DNA of 36,512 nucleotides. Origin: DATAYF01 sp036272735 (GTDB lineage: Bacteria; Chloroflexota; Ktedonobacteria; Ktedonobacterales; Ktedonobacteraceae). The notes under the pieces were generated by a model that saw only the letters and a program-made list of their open reading frames with translations, had not been told where the DNA came from and searched no databases. A program made the position numbers and the translations under genes. Position 1 is the first letter of the stretch; each line of letters begins with the position of its first letter. Location: the NCBI GenBank assembly GCA_036272735.1, contig DATAYF010000243.1, forward strand, positions 1-36,512. Direction: 5' to 3'. Shown piece by piece: positions 26,039 to 33,299 of the stretch.

Positions 26039-26869
26039 CTAGGCGGCGGCGGCGCTGATGCGACGTGCCATGCGACCCTCTTTGCTCATCAAGTAGCGAA
26101 CCCAGTGGTAGTAGGCTTGCACCTCCCACATTTTGCCACCCGGCGCGGTGAGCCCTTGCTCAAGCGCGGCTCTGAACTCCTGGGCATCTTTGCCTGGGAA
26201 CCAGGAGAAGCCGCTACCAATAGCTGTGGGCATGTGTGCATCGCTATTGCCGACTTCTGGCAGACCGTAGCGCACGCGGTTGGCACTCATTGCGATATAA
26301 TTGGCGTAGATGCCACAGAAGCTTGCATTCCAGGTTTCAATACCATCAAACCATACATCCTGCGAGGCGTGAATACGATCCATTACGGCACGTTGGCAAC
26401 TGTGGCGGAAAAATTTATGTAGCGGGTGCGCGATAATCGCCAGGCCGCCCTGCTCGTGAATGAGATCGATACTGCGCTCCATGCACAGTCCGGCGGGGAC
26501 GCGCTTCTCCAAAAAGAGGCCCAGCAGATGGCCCTCGGTGGTCGTGACTTCTTCGCCAACAATCAGATCAAAGCGATAAGCATGCCGATTATGCAGATCG
26601 CGCGCACGCAATGCTCCTTCGATCACATCGTGGTCAGTAATGGCGATCACATCGAGATTGGTGTCCTGTTGTACCCGCGCAAGCACTTCTTCGATGGTTG
26701 CAATACCGTCGCTGTAGGTGCTATGCATATGGATGTCTGCTTTACCGATCTTGCCGGAGTGGGAAGCCTCCTGGGGCGTCATTCTCGCGTACTTCTTGAG
26801 TGTGGCTGTGCCTTTGTTCGCCATGTTTCCCGATACATTGGTTGCGTTTTCGCGTGTGCTAGTGATCAT
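26039..26869 (-). CDS. PHP-domain metal-dependent phosphoesterase
   Basis: A 276-aa protein of the polymerase-and-histidinol-phosphatase (PHP) superfamily, like the 3',5'-nucleoside bisphosphatase/RNase AM group and related phosphoesterases. Seen: motif I KADIHMHSTYSDG (H47, H49, D54), motif II AITDHD (D79, H80), the GEEVTTTEGH segment (E106-E107, H114), AIIAHPLHK for the next His, and VGNSDAHMP for the last Asp-His pair. The trinuclear metal site therefore looks complete. Roughly 40 extra N-terminal residues precede the domain. ATG 26869 has AAGGA about four bases upstream. It is about 180 bp downstream of the arsR-like gene and possibly a separate unit. Substrate (nucleotide, phosphosugar or histidinol phosphate) is not deducible. 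Confidence 0.85.
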   Translation of the reverse strand: MITSTRENATNVSGNMANKGTATLKKYARMTPQEASHSGKIGKADIHMHSTYSDGIATIEEVLARVQQDTNLDVIAITDHDVIEGALRARDLHNRHAYRFDLIVGEEVTTTEGHLLGLFLEKRVPAGLCMERSIDLIHEQGGLAIIAHPLHKFFRHSCQRAVMDRIHASQDVWFDGIETWNASFCGIYANYIAMSANRVRYGLPEVGNSDAHMPTAIGSGFSWFPGKDAQEFRAALEQGLTAPGGKMWEVQAYYHWVRYLMSKEGRMARRISAAAA

Positions 26870-27015
26870 GCGGTCCTTCTCTACCTCCTAGGTTGAGGAA
26901 TGGTGAATATAACCTTGAACGATACTGCTCTTAGTCTGCCCGGTGAGCTTTCTGCTCACATCCCAAGCATACCATCAGTTCATTAAGGTTTCGATTTAAT
27001 GTTATGTAAATTCTG

Positions 27016-27051
27016 TTAAAAGAAGAGGAAACAGGAGCTATGCTTCTTCTT
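27016..27051 (-). terminator. weak terminator after the ArsR-type gene
   Basis: A 7-bp stem (27020-27026 with 27045-27051) around 18 bases is followed on the minus strand by a short T-rich run. It overlaps the gene's TAA stop. Confidence 0.4.
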
Positions 27052-27421
27052 AACGTTCGGCGGCCGCGTCGGCCTCGATGAGCAATGGACCCGATGGCAG
27101 TGCCTCGACCTGAAACGCGGGATCGATCAGACCCTCCAGGTGACGGATACATTGCTGAAAACGTGGCAGGTTTAGCGAACAATAGACCTGGCGACCCACA
27201 CGACGGGTCTCGATCAATCCTGCCCGTTTGAGCTTGTTGAGGTGCCAGGAGACTAGCGGCTGACTAATATTTAACACATCGGTCAGCGAATTGACTGTGA
27301 TTTCCTGGTCCTGGCGGTGTGCCAGGTGATACACGATGGTCAGGCGTGCGACTCCCGCCAGCGCTTTCATCATCGCTTTGAGTTCGCGCCAGTCTATCAC
27401 GCGTTCTTGCTCTTTGCTCAT
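27050..27421 (-). CDS. ArsR/SmtB-family winged-helix repressor
   Basis: A 123-aa DNA-binding protein. Seen: a winged helix-turn-helix (about 14-90) with ALAGVARLTIVYHLAH, the recognition helix region NISQPLVSWHLNKLKRAGLIETRR, and the wing VGRQVYCSLN. The family represses promoters and releases on metal or another signal. No CxC or other classical metal ligand set of ArsR or SmtB is visible in the recognition-helix region, so the signal is unknown. ATG 27421 has GGAG nine bases upstream. A promoter at 27488-27517 and a palindrome at 27453-27473 lie in front, so autoregulation is likely. No efflux or resistance gene is adjacent to indicate its target; tRNA-Lys is upstream and the PHP gene downstream. 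Confidence 0.85.
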   Translation of the reverse strand: MSKEQERVIDWRELKAMMKALAGVARLTIVYHLAHRQDQEITVNSLTDVLNISQPLVSWHLNKLKRAGLIETRRVGRQVYCSLNLPRFQQCIRHLEGLIDPAFQVEALPSGPLLIEADAAAER

Positions 27422-27452
27422 AACAATCGTCTCCTACACTCTACGAACGGGG

Positions 27453-27473
27453 ATCAATAAAGCTTTATTTGAT
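27453..27473. promoter_or_regulatory. candidate operator of the ArsR-type repressor
   Basis: A near-palindrome with AATAAAGCTTTATT as its perfect 14-base core, flanked by ATCA and TTTGAT with a one-base offset. It is between the promoter and start of the repressor gene. Confidence 0.5.
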
Positions 27474-27487
27474 AAATCTCTGTTTAT

Positions 27488-27517
27488 ATTTTAGAAAATA
27501 TTACTGGAGGATGTCAA
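27488..27517 (-). promoter_or_regulatory. promoter of the ArsR-type gene
   Basis: On the minus strand TTGACA (27512-27517) and TAAAAT (27488-27493) are spaced by 18 bases. The candidate operator lies 15 bases after the -10. Confidence 0.65.
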
Positions 27518-27550
27518 GGTGTATCGCCATATATCCCAGTGGTTTTTCCA

Positions 27551-27581
27551 ATAAAAAACGTCCCTCATCATGAAGGACGTT
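27551..27581 (-). terminator. terminator of tRNA-Lys
   Basis: A 7-bp stem (27557-27563 with 27575-27581) followed on the minus strand by six T. It lies 16 bases beyond the tRNA 3' end. Confidence 0.8.
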
Positions 27582-27596
27582 GCATAAATATATGGG

Positions 27597-27668
27597 TGCC
27601 CGCGAGAGGAGTTGAACCTCCAACCAATCGATTAAGAGTCGAGTGCTCTGCCATTGAGCTACGCGGGC
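27597..27668 (-). tRNA. tRNA-Lys (CUU)
   Basis: On the minus strand 72 bases form a tRNA with acceptor GCCCGCG/CGCGGGC and discriminator A, D arm AGCTCAATGGCAGAGC, anticodon loop CTCTTAA carrying CTT, and T loop TTCAACT. CCA is not encoded. One anticodon-stem pair (C-U) and one T-stem pair (G-U) are imperfect. Confidence 0.94.
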
Positions 27669-27709
27669 TAGGCAGGTAACGTGAGTCGCCTGTTGCTTTC
27701 GGCCTAACG

Positions 27710-27738
27710 ATCATAGCATATCTCGGCAGCATCGTCAA
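27710..27738 (-). promoter_or_regulatory. promoter of tRNA-Lys
   Basis: On the minus strand TTGACG (27733-27738) and TATGAT (27710-27715) are spaced by 17 bases, 41 bases before the tRNA. Confidence 0.75.
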
Positions 27739-27767
27739 GTTATTTCGCCCGCCCGCCTGCTTTTACA

Positions 27768-29333
27768 TTATGATGTTTTTGTCAGCTCTTTGCTTGCGTT
27801 TGCTGGTGATTGCGAGTTCTGTTGGGCCAGTGGTAGCGTAAAAGTGATGGTGGTGCCCTGTCCTGGTGTGCTTTGTGCCCAGATGCGGCCCCCGTGCGCC
27901 GTGATGATGGCTTTGACGATAGCCAGGCCAAGCCCGCTCCCACCGGTGGCGGTCGTGCGCGAACGGTCGGCGCGGTAGAAACGCTCAAAAATGTAGGGCA
28001 GGTCCTGCGTATCGATGCCGACGCCGGTATCGCTGACCCAGATGCGCAAGAAGCGCCCATCCGGTTGTGCTCCAACGGTGAGTTTGCCGCCCTCGGGTGT
28101 ATGGCGGCGCGCGTTATCGAGCAGGTTGAGCAATACCTGTGTTACGCGATCACTATCGGCCATTACGGTAGGCGCTGTTGGATCGATTTCGTTGCTTACC
28201 GTAATACCTTTGTTCTCGCATTCGGTTGCGATGACCACGAGCGTCTCGTCCACCAACTCGTGCATATCTAGTGGCGCAAAATCCATGTGGATGCGACCCG
28301 CTTCGAGCGAGGTCATGTGTTGTACATCGGCAACCAGGCGGCGCAACCTTTGCACCTCGCGACCGATGCGCTGCACGGTCTCAAGACGCTGCTGTGGATC
28401 AACGATCACATCATCAGCCAGCGCCTCGCTAAACCCTTGAATGGCGGTCAGTGGCGTGGCAAGATCGTGCGCGATATTCGCGATCAATTCGCGGCGCGAT
28501 TGCTCGTGGCGGTGCAGTTCGTTCACATCGGCTTCGATGGTGTCGGCCATCTCGTTAAAGGTCAGTGCCAGGATACCCAGTTCGTCCTGTGACGCTGGCT
28601 CGGGTACGCGCTGCGTGTATTTTCCGCTTTTCATGTGCTCGGCAGCGTCGGTGAGTTGTTCGATTGGTTTGGTGAAGCGGCGCGCCAGGATAAAGCTGAA
28701 GGCCACCACGATACACGACATCAGGATGCCCGCAAGCAAGATAGTGTAGTTCACCTCGCTGAGAAAACCACTGCTGGGGTCCTTGCTGAGAAAACCACTG
28801 CTGGGGTCCTTCACCGGCGTGGCAAGAAGGAACATCACGCCAATCATCTTGCCGTTGTAAATCAGCGGGGTCGCCAGGTAGCGCGTTGCAATGGCTCCCG
28901 CGCCATTCTGGTCGTCCACATTGAGGCTGCCCTTCACATCTTGTTGCGTTTGCGTGGCCTTCTGTAGCGCGGCCTGTATCTGCGGATTATTACAATTGTT
29001 CGTATCCAGGCCCGCTGGAACGGTGCACAACTGCGGCGCAGGCGCTTCGGTGCTCTTCAGAACCAGTAAGACTGGAATGGGATCTGCACGAAACAAACCT
29101 TCTATCTGCCGGATATCTAACGTTCCCTCAATACGATATACCGGGTATATCAGATTATTTTTATAACCGGTCGCCCACCCCTGGAGCATTCGCGTCTGCA
29201 CATCGGCATAATAGTTTTGCACCGCGAAACCGACGGCGAGGGCCAGGAACACGATTGCACCCAGCGTGACGCCGAGGTAGCTCAGCACCAGTTTCAAACG
29301 CAAACTATGTGGGAATAATCGAGGACGATGCAT
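27768..29333 (-). CDS. membrane sensor histidine kinase
   Basis: A 521-aa sensor kinase. Seen: first membrane helix (about 17-39), an extracellular sensor region (about 40-195), a second helix (about 196-218), HAMP (about 219-272), and the phosphoacceptor His289 in IANIAHDLATPLTAIQGF. The ATPase domain has the N box NLLDNARRHTPEGG, the G1 box SDTGVGID, the F box FERFYRAD and the G2 box GGSGLGLAIV. Just outside the second helix KDPSSGFLS occurs twice in a row (175-183 and 184-192), encoded by an exact 27-bp tandem repeat. The ATG at 29333 is two bases after the stop of the response regulator gene, with AGGAG inside its end, so they are translationally coupled. Signal unknown; family resembles ResE/BaeS-type kinases. 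Confidence 0.92.
   Translation of the reverse strand: MHRPRLFPHSLRLKLVLSYLGVTLGAIVFLALAVGFAVQNYYADVQTRMLQGWATGYKNNLIYPVYRIEGTLDIRQIEGLFRADPIPVLLVLKSTEAPAPQLCTVPAGLDTNNCNNPQIQAALQKATQTQQDVKGSLNVDDQNGAGAIATRYLATPLIYNGKMIGVMFLLATPVKDPSSGFLSKDPSSGFLSEVNYTILLAGILMSCIVVAFSFILARRFTKPIEQLTDAAEHMKSGKYTQRVPEPASQDELGILALTFNEMADTIEADVNELHRHEQSRRELIANIAHDLATPLTAIQGFSEALADDVIVDPQQRLETVQRIGREVQRLRRLVADVQHMTSLEAGRIHMDFAPLDMHELVDETLVVIATECENKGITVSNEIDPTAPTVMADSDRVTQVLLNLLDNARRHTPEGGKLTVGAQPDGRFLRIWVSDTGVGIDTQDLPYIFERFYRADRSRTTATGGSGLGLAIVKAIITAHGGRIWAQSTPGQGTTITFTLPLAQQNSQSPANASKELTKTS
28758..28811. repeat. 27-bp perfect tandem duplication inside the kinase gene
   Basis: Units 28758-28784 and 28785-28811 are identical over all 27 bases, keep the reading frame and duplicate nine residues next to the second membrane helix. 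Confidence 0.95.
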
Positions 29334-29335
29334 GT

Positions 29336-30082
29336 TTATGCTCCTGGCGAATGCGTGGGAGGATTGGGTACGAACTTATAGCCAACGCCCCATACCGTCT
29401 GGATATGATGCGGTGCTCCAGCGATGGCTTCCAGCTTTTTACGCAAGGTGCCGATATGCACATCGACGGTGCGGCCATCGCCCAGGTAGTCATAGCCCCA
29501 GATCTGGCTGAGGAGTGTCTCACGCGTAAAAACACGGTCTGGCGCCGAGGCCAGAGCTACGAGCACGTCGAACTCTTTGACAGTGAGCGCGATTGATTGC
29601 CCCATCACCATGACACGGCGTGCGGGCATATTGATAATGAGGCTACCAAAGTGGAGCTCTTCCTTCTCCACTTTCTTTGTGGGTTGGCTGGTTTCTGCTT
29701 TTACATCACTATTCGCGTCGGGCGTGTAGCTACGGCGCAAAATAGCCTTGACCCGGCTGACCAGTTCGCGTGGGCTGAACGGCTTCACCAGGTAATCGTC
29801 GGCTCCCGCTTCTAGACCGGCAACGCGGTCCTCTTCCCCCTGCCGCGCCGTTAGCATCAAGATGGGCGTGTTGGCCCAGGAGCGAATACGCCGACAGACC
29901 TCCATACCGTCGAGCATAGGCAGCATCAGGTCGAGGATCACCAGGTCTGGTTGTTCGCGGGCGTGCAGCTCGATGCCCGCGATTCCATCGTTCGCATGGA
30001 GCACAGTGTAGTCCGCCTGCTCAAGGTAGAGCTGGATGACCTGGACAATATTCGCTTCATCTTCTATCACAAGGATTTTCAT
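29336..30082 (-). CDS. OmpR/PhoB-family response regulator
   Basis: About 248 aa. Seen: a receiver domain (1-118) with acidic pocket EDE (7-9), phosphoacceptor Asp51 in LVILDLMLP, the Thr of MLTAR, and Lys in YLVKPFSP. A linker with charged KKVEKEE follows, then a winged-helix effector domain ending with TVDVHIGTLRKKLE and TVWGVGYKF. It binds DNA as a dimer when phosphorylated by the partner kinase, whose gene follows by two bases. Start: ATG 30082 (MKILVIEDE) gives the usual N-terminus; ATG 30091 is three codons earlier and equally open. Neither has a strong ribosome site. It follows the NUDIX gene by 83 bp on the same strand. Confidence 0.93.
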   Translation of the reverse strand: MKILVIEDEANIVQVIQLYLEQADYTVLHANDGIAGIELHAREQPDLVILDLMLPMLDGMEVCRRIRSWANTPILMLTARQGEEDRVAGLEAGADDYLVKPFSPRELVSRVKAILRRSYTPDANSDVKAETSQPTKKVEKEELHFGSLIINMPARRVMVMGQSIALTVKEFDVLVALASAPDRVFTRETLLSQIWGYDYLGDGRTVDVHIGTLRKKLEAIAGAPHHIQTVWGVGYKFVPNPPTHSPGA

Positions 30083-30165
30083 CGTTCTCATAGTGTATAA
30101 GAAATGTGTCAATAAAGCGCGAGAAAATTGTAAAGTTTTTGTATGGTGATCAACCGCACAGTGGG

Positions 30166-30735
30166 TCACACATTGATGTGTAAGTAACCCAGGCGTTCAA
30201 GCGCCATATAGGCGGCGGCAATCTGTCCCTGCACCGCGAACTGGCCGCGATGTATCAGTTGCAATAGTTCGGATGGCGTAACGAGCCGGTTTTCGATCAC
30301 CTCGGCCGGATCTGATTTCTGTTCACCCGTTTTGCGTATATCGTAAGCAATATACCACCAGGCGCGTGCCTCCGCGCTCGTTGGATTGGTGACCATTTCG
30401 CTGAGCGGTTCCATGCGCGTGGTGCTATAGCCGCTCTCTTCCATCAACTCACGGTGCGCGGCAATCAGCGGATCATCCTCGTCCTCGTCGATGCCACCGG
30501 CGGGAAACTCCAATACTTCCGTACCAATACCGTGTTTGTATTGATTGTTGAGTAAGAAGCGACCATCCTCGGTAATGGGGACGATCCCCACCCAACCACG
30601 GTTCTCGATAATATAATAATCAGGCAGAATGACGCCGTTGGGTAACTCAACCATCTCGCTACGAATGCGCAAATACGGCGAATCTAAGACCTGGCGTTTC
30701 TCCATTATCTTCCAGGGGCGTTCGTCCTGTGCCAT
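30166..30735 (-). CDS. NUDIX hydrolase, ADP-ribose pyrophosphatase type
   Basis: A 189-aa cytosolic enzyme of the NUDIX superfamily, which cleaves nucleoside diphosphates linked to another group (ADP-ribose is the usual substrate of this subtype). Seen: an N-terminal beta region, then PAGGIDEDEDDP and the helix RELMEESGY (95-103), the metal-binding NUDIX box. The first acidic position of the box (residue 87) is Asp instead of Glu; other box residues are kept. ATG 30735 has AAGGA about six bases upstream, and the open frame further upstream is not needed. It lies upstream of the two-component pair and may share a message. Link between NUDIX and signalling genes is not established. Confidence 0.87.
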   Translation of the reverse strand: MAQDERPWKIMEKRQVLDSPYLRIRSEMVELPNGVILPDYYIIENRGWVGIVPITEDGRFLLNNQYKHGIGTEVLEFPAGGIDEDEDDPLIAAHRELMEESGYSTTRMEPLSEMVTNPTSAEARAWWYIAYDIRKTGEQKSDPAEVIENRLVTPSELLQLIHRGQFAVQGQIAAAYMALERLGYLHINV

Positions 30736-30806
30736 ATACCATCCTTCGTTGTCGTGAGTGGTGCAATGATTATGGTTTGTTCTCAGGTAGATAACCACTA
30801 ACCTTT

Positions 30807-30836
30807 AGCATATCACCTGCACCAGCATATTACCAA
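30807..30836 (-). promoter_or_regulatory. promoter candidate of the NUDIX - two-component unit
   Basis: On the minus strand TTGGTA (30831-30836) and TATGCT (30807-30812) are spaced by 18 bases, 71 bases before the start. Confidence 0.35.
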
Positions 30837-30940
30837 AAAGACGAAAGCAAAGCTCGTAATACTCTTTTTATCCGCTACACATAGATACCTGTAAATGATG
30901 TGCTACACCATCGATGAATTGATAGACCCAGGCCGCTTGC

Positions 30941-31702
30941 TTAATCGGCAAATTGCAGCCAGCACAAAAACTCGCGGTTGCCATCCCGACCACGGATGGG
31001 CGAGTCGATAATATGTTGGATGCGCAATGGCGTATGCTGTGGAATCCAGGTCTGTAGGTCGTTCAGCACGCGCTGGTGTACTGCGGGGTCGCTGATGATG
31101 CCCCCACCACGGTCGGCCTCGGCTTTCCCGGCCTCGAATTGTGGCTTGACCAGCGCAACCACCCAGGTTGTCGGCGCAGCGAGCAGCAAGGGGACTAGCG
31201 GCGGCAGTACCAGGCGTAAGGAGATAAAGGAAACGTCGATCACAGCGCATTCCGGCTGCTCTGGAAGCGTTGTCAGGTGACGAATGTTCGTGCGCTCCAT
31301 CACCACCACGCGTGCATCGTTACGCAACTTCCAGGCAAGTTGACCGTGACCAACATCCACGGCGTAGACCAGGCGCGCACCACGATCAAGCAAGCACTGC
31401 GTAAAGCCGCCTGTGCTGGACCCGACATCGATGGCGACCTTCCCGGTGGGATCAAGCTGAAAGGTATCGAGCGCCTTTTCCAGCTTGAGCCCGCCCCGGC
31501 TCACATATTTCATCTCTGGCGTGATTTCTGCCAGGCGACAGTTGGCATCAACAGGGATCATGGTGCCGGGTTTATCGACGACACGCTCTTCCACGTAGAC
31601 CTGGCCTGCCATGATGAGCGCCCGTGCCCGTTCGCGGCTGGCAGCCAGCCCTAACCGCATCACCGTCACATCCAACCGCTCTTTATGCGCCGCCTTGCTC
31701 AT
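30941..31702 (-). CDS. tlyA: TlyA-family rRNA methyltransferase
   Basis: A 253-aa protein resembling TlyA, the 2'-O-methyltransferase acting on 16S C1409 and 23S C1920 in mycobacteria and linked to capreomycin sensitivity. Seen: an N-terminal S4 RNA-binding domain (about 8-66; RLGLAASRERARALIMAGQVYVE), then KYVSRGGLKLEKAL. The FtsJ/RrmJ-like methyltransferase fold has the SAM motif AIDVGSSTGGFTQCLLDRG, then AVIDVSFISL and LVKPQFEAG. Catalytic Lys and Asp residues look present. ATG 31702 has GAGG eight bases upstream. It follows the ROK gene by 25 bp on the same strand, so both are probably one unit. Older annotations call such proteins hemolysin A, which should not be assumed here. Confidence 0.9.
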   Translation of the reverse strand: MSKAAHKERLDVTVMRLGLAASRERARALIMAGQVYVEERVVDKPGTMIPVDANCRLAEITPEMKYVSRGGLKLEKALDTFQLDPTGKVAIDVGSSTGGFTQCLLDRGARLVYAVDVGHGQLAWKLRNDARVVVMERTNIRHLTTLPEQPECAVIDVSFISLRLVLPPLVPLLLAAPTTWVVALVKPQFEAGKAEADRGGGIISDPAVHQRVLNDLQTWIPQHTPLRIQHIIDSPIRGRDGNREFLCWLQFAD

Positions 31703-31727
31703 AACACCATCCTCACATTGTGCTGCA

Positions 31728-32795
31728 TTATAAACTCTGCTGATCGTTATTATAATAGATGAGCGCACCAGCACCCACCAGGCCCACGTCCGCGCCCAAC
31801 TCGGCCAGCACGATACGTACCGACTCACGTGGTACCACCATTGCCCGCTCTTTGACCACCTTGAGCGCCGGATCAAGCAGGCGCGAACCGATCTGAGTCA
31901 CGCTGCCACCAAGGATAATCACTTCTGGGTTATAGGAGTGGATAATGTTGACCAGACCCACGCCCAGCCCCTCAGCGGCGCGAGCAATGATGGCGCGTGC
32001 TTCGGGAATACCTGCTTCTGCCGCCTGCGCGACCATGTGCGCGGTCACGTGAATGGCTGTGTTTTCGTTGCGTGGCTGGTCGAGGTCGGGGTTGCCGGAG
32101 CGCTCTTGCTCGTGCGTCAGCACAAAATTGAGGAAAGCTTCACCCTGCCCCATCGCGATCATCTCATTCGCACGACGCGCAATCGCGGTGCCAGACGAAA
32201 TGCTTTCCAGGCACCCAATGTTCCCACAGTTGCAGCGGTCCCCGTGCCAATCGATGGTCATATGGCCTAGTTCCGCCGCTGTCCCAACGATACCCTCAAG
32301 GATCCGGCCGTTCGAGATGACACCACCGCCGATACCCGTGCTCACTGTCATATAGACCATTTCTTTGCTATGGCGACCAGCGCCAAACATGTGTTCAGCC
32401 AGGGCCGCGACGTTGGCATCGTTTTCAACGAAGATCGGTATGCTGAAATGTGCCTGAAATATATCACGGAGCGGTACATTCTTCCAGCCCTGTAGGTTGG
32501 GTGGGGCAAAGACGACGCCAGTACGACTGTTCAGCGGTCCAGGAGCACCAACACCGATGCCAGCAACCTGATCGGGTGTAAGGTGCGCTGCTTCGATAGC
32601 TTCCTCGATAGCTTCGCACATCCGAGGAATAATGCGATCTGGAATGGGGTTTGGCCCGGTCAACAGGCTCACCCTTGAGAGTAGTTTGGCCCCTTGTAGG
32701 ACGGCAGTACGAATCTGCGTCCCTCCCAAATCGACACCGACAACTAACGGTAACGTATCCTGATGTTCTGTGCTGGTGGCACCCTCGACGATCAT
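31728..32795 (-). CDS. ROK-family sugar kinase
   Basis: A 355-aa ROK protein, probably a glucokinase or another hexose kinase. Seen: N-terminal phosphate-binding VVGVDLGGTQIRTAVL, sugar-contacting FVENDANVAALAE, the second phosphate loop VSTGIGGGVISNG, ELGHMTI, and the zinc site CNCGNIGCLE, the ROK hallmark. No helix-turn-helix precedes the kinase fold, so this is an enzyme rather than a ROK repressor. Start: ATG 32795 with GGGAG about eight bases upstream; a TTG at 32810 is in frame but overlaps that site. It has a good promoter at 32824-32852 and leads tlyA by 25 bp. It could supply glucose-6-phosphate, upstream of GalU chemistry, but there is no direct link. Confidence 0.9.
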   Translation of the reverse strand: MIVEGATSTEHQDTLPLVVGVDLGGTQIRTAVLQGAKLLSRVSLLTGPNPIPDRIIPRMCEAIEEAIEAAHLTPDQVAGIGVGAPGPLNSRTGVVFAPPNLQGWKNVPLRDIFQAHFSIPIFVENDANVAALAEHMFGAGRHSKEMVYMTVSTGIGGGVISNGRILEGIVGTAAELGHMTIDWHGDRCNCGNIGCLESISSGTAIARRANEMIAMGQGEAFLNFVLTHEQERSGNPDLDQPRNENTAIHVTAHMVAQAAEAGIPEARAIIARAAEGLGVGLVNIIHSYNPEVIILGGSVTQIGSRLLDPALKVVKERAMVVPRESVRIVLAELGADVGLVGAGALIYYNNDQQSL

Positions 32796-33299
32796 AGCGC
32801 ATGCTCCCAATGAGATTTCTTAGATAATACTCTATTCGAGGACTAAGGACAAGCGAGCAATGGTTAAAATAGAGTACTATCATCATTATATCCAAAGGAA
32901 TGATCCACGCAAAACGTCTGCTTATGTGAGTTGTTCTTTTCGTGCTGAAGATAGGCATTTTGGGCGACGACCATAATCTGTTGCTCACCAGCATTTTTTC
33001 ATGAACAAAGATATACAAAAATGGCATCGTTTTCACTATCACCATCCTCTACCACCTGCCTATAATGAATATACCGTAATGTTGACTGCGCATACCTCGT
33101 TACTTTTATGAACATGATTTCATTTTATTCACAGTAATCAACGTTATCGGCCCGATAAAAAGCCAGGTTCTGCTAAAGATGCTGTTACACTAAGCATGAT
33201 AAACCGTTATGTTAGTTGAAGCAAGAGCACTATTAGAAATATTTATTTATATAAAGGTATACTGCATCTTTCTGAAGGTACGACAGAAAACGGTAGGTT
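32796..33299. other. intergenic region between divergent genes
   Basis: About 500 bp, richer in A and T than its neighbours. It holds the ROK promoter (32824-32852) within an inverted repeat (32828-32836 with 32868-32876). A TATACT -10 at 33258-33263 lies 36 bases before the fusion gene, with no good -35. No small gene was supported in it. Confidence 0.5.
32824..32852 (-). promoter_or_regulatory. promoter of ROK - tlyA
   Basis: On the minus strand TTGTCC (32847-32852) and TATTAT (32824-32829) are spaced by 17 bases, 28 bases before the start. A 9-bp inverted repeat brackets it. Confidence 0.6.

Noticed and set aside
25913..26422. Long plus-strand open frames opposite the PHP, lon, NYN and kinase genes
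   Set aside because: They lie antisense to genes with complete catalytic motifs and have no ribosome sites or family features.
30941..31702. Hemolysin A annotation for the TlyA-type gene
   Set aside because: S4 plus FtsJ-like methyltransferase architecture fits an rRNA methyltransferase; hemolysin is a historical label.
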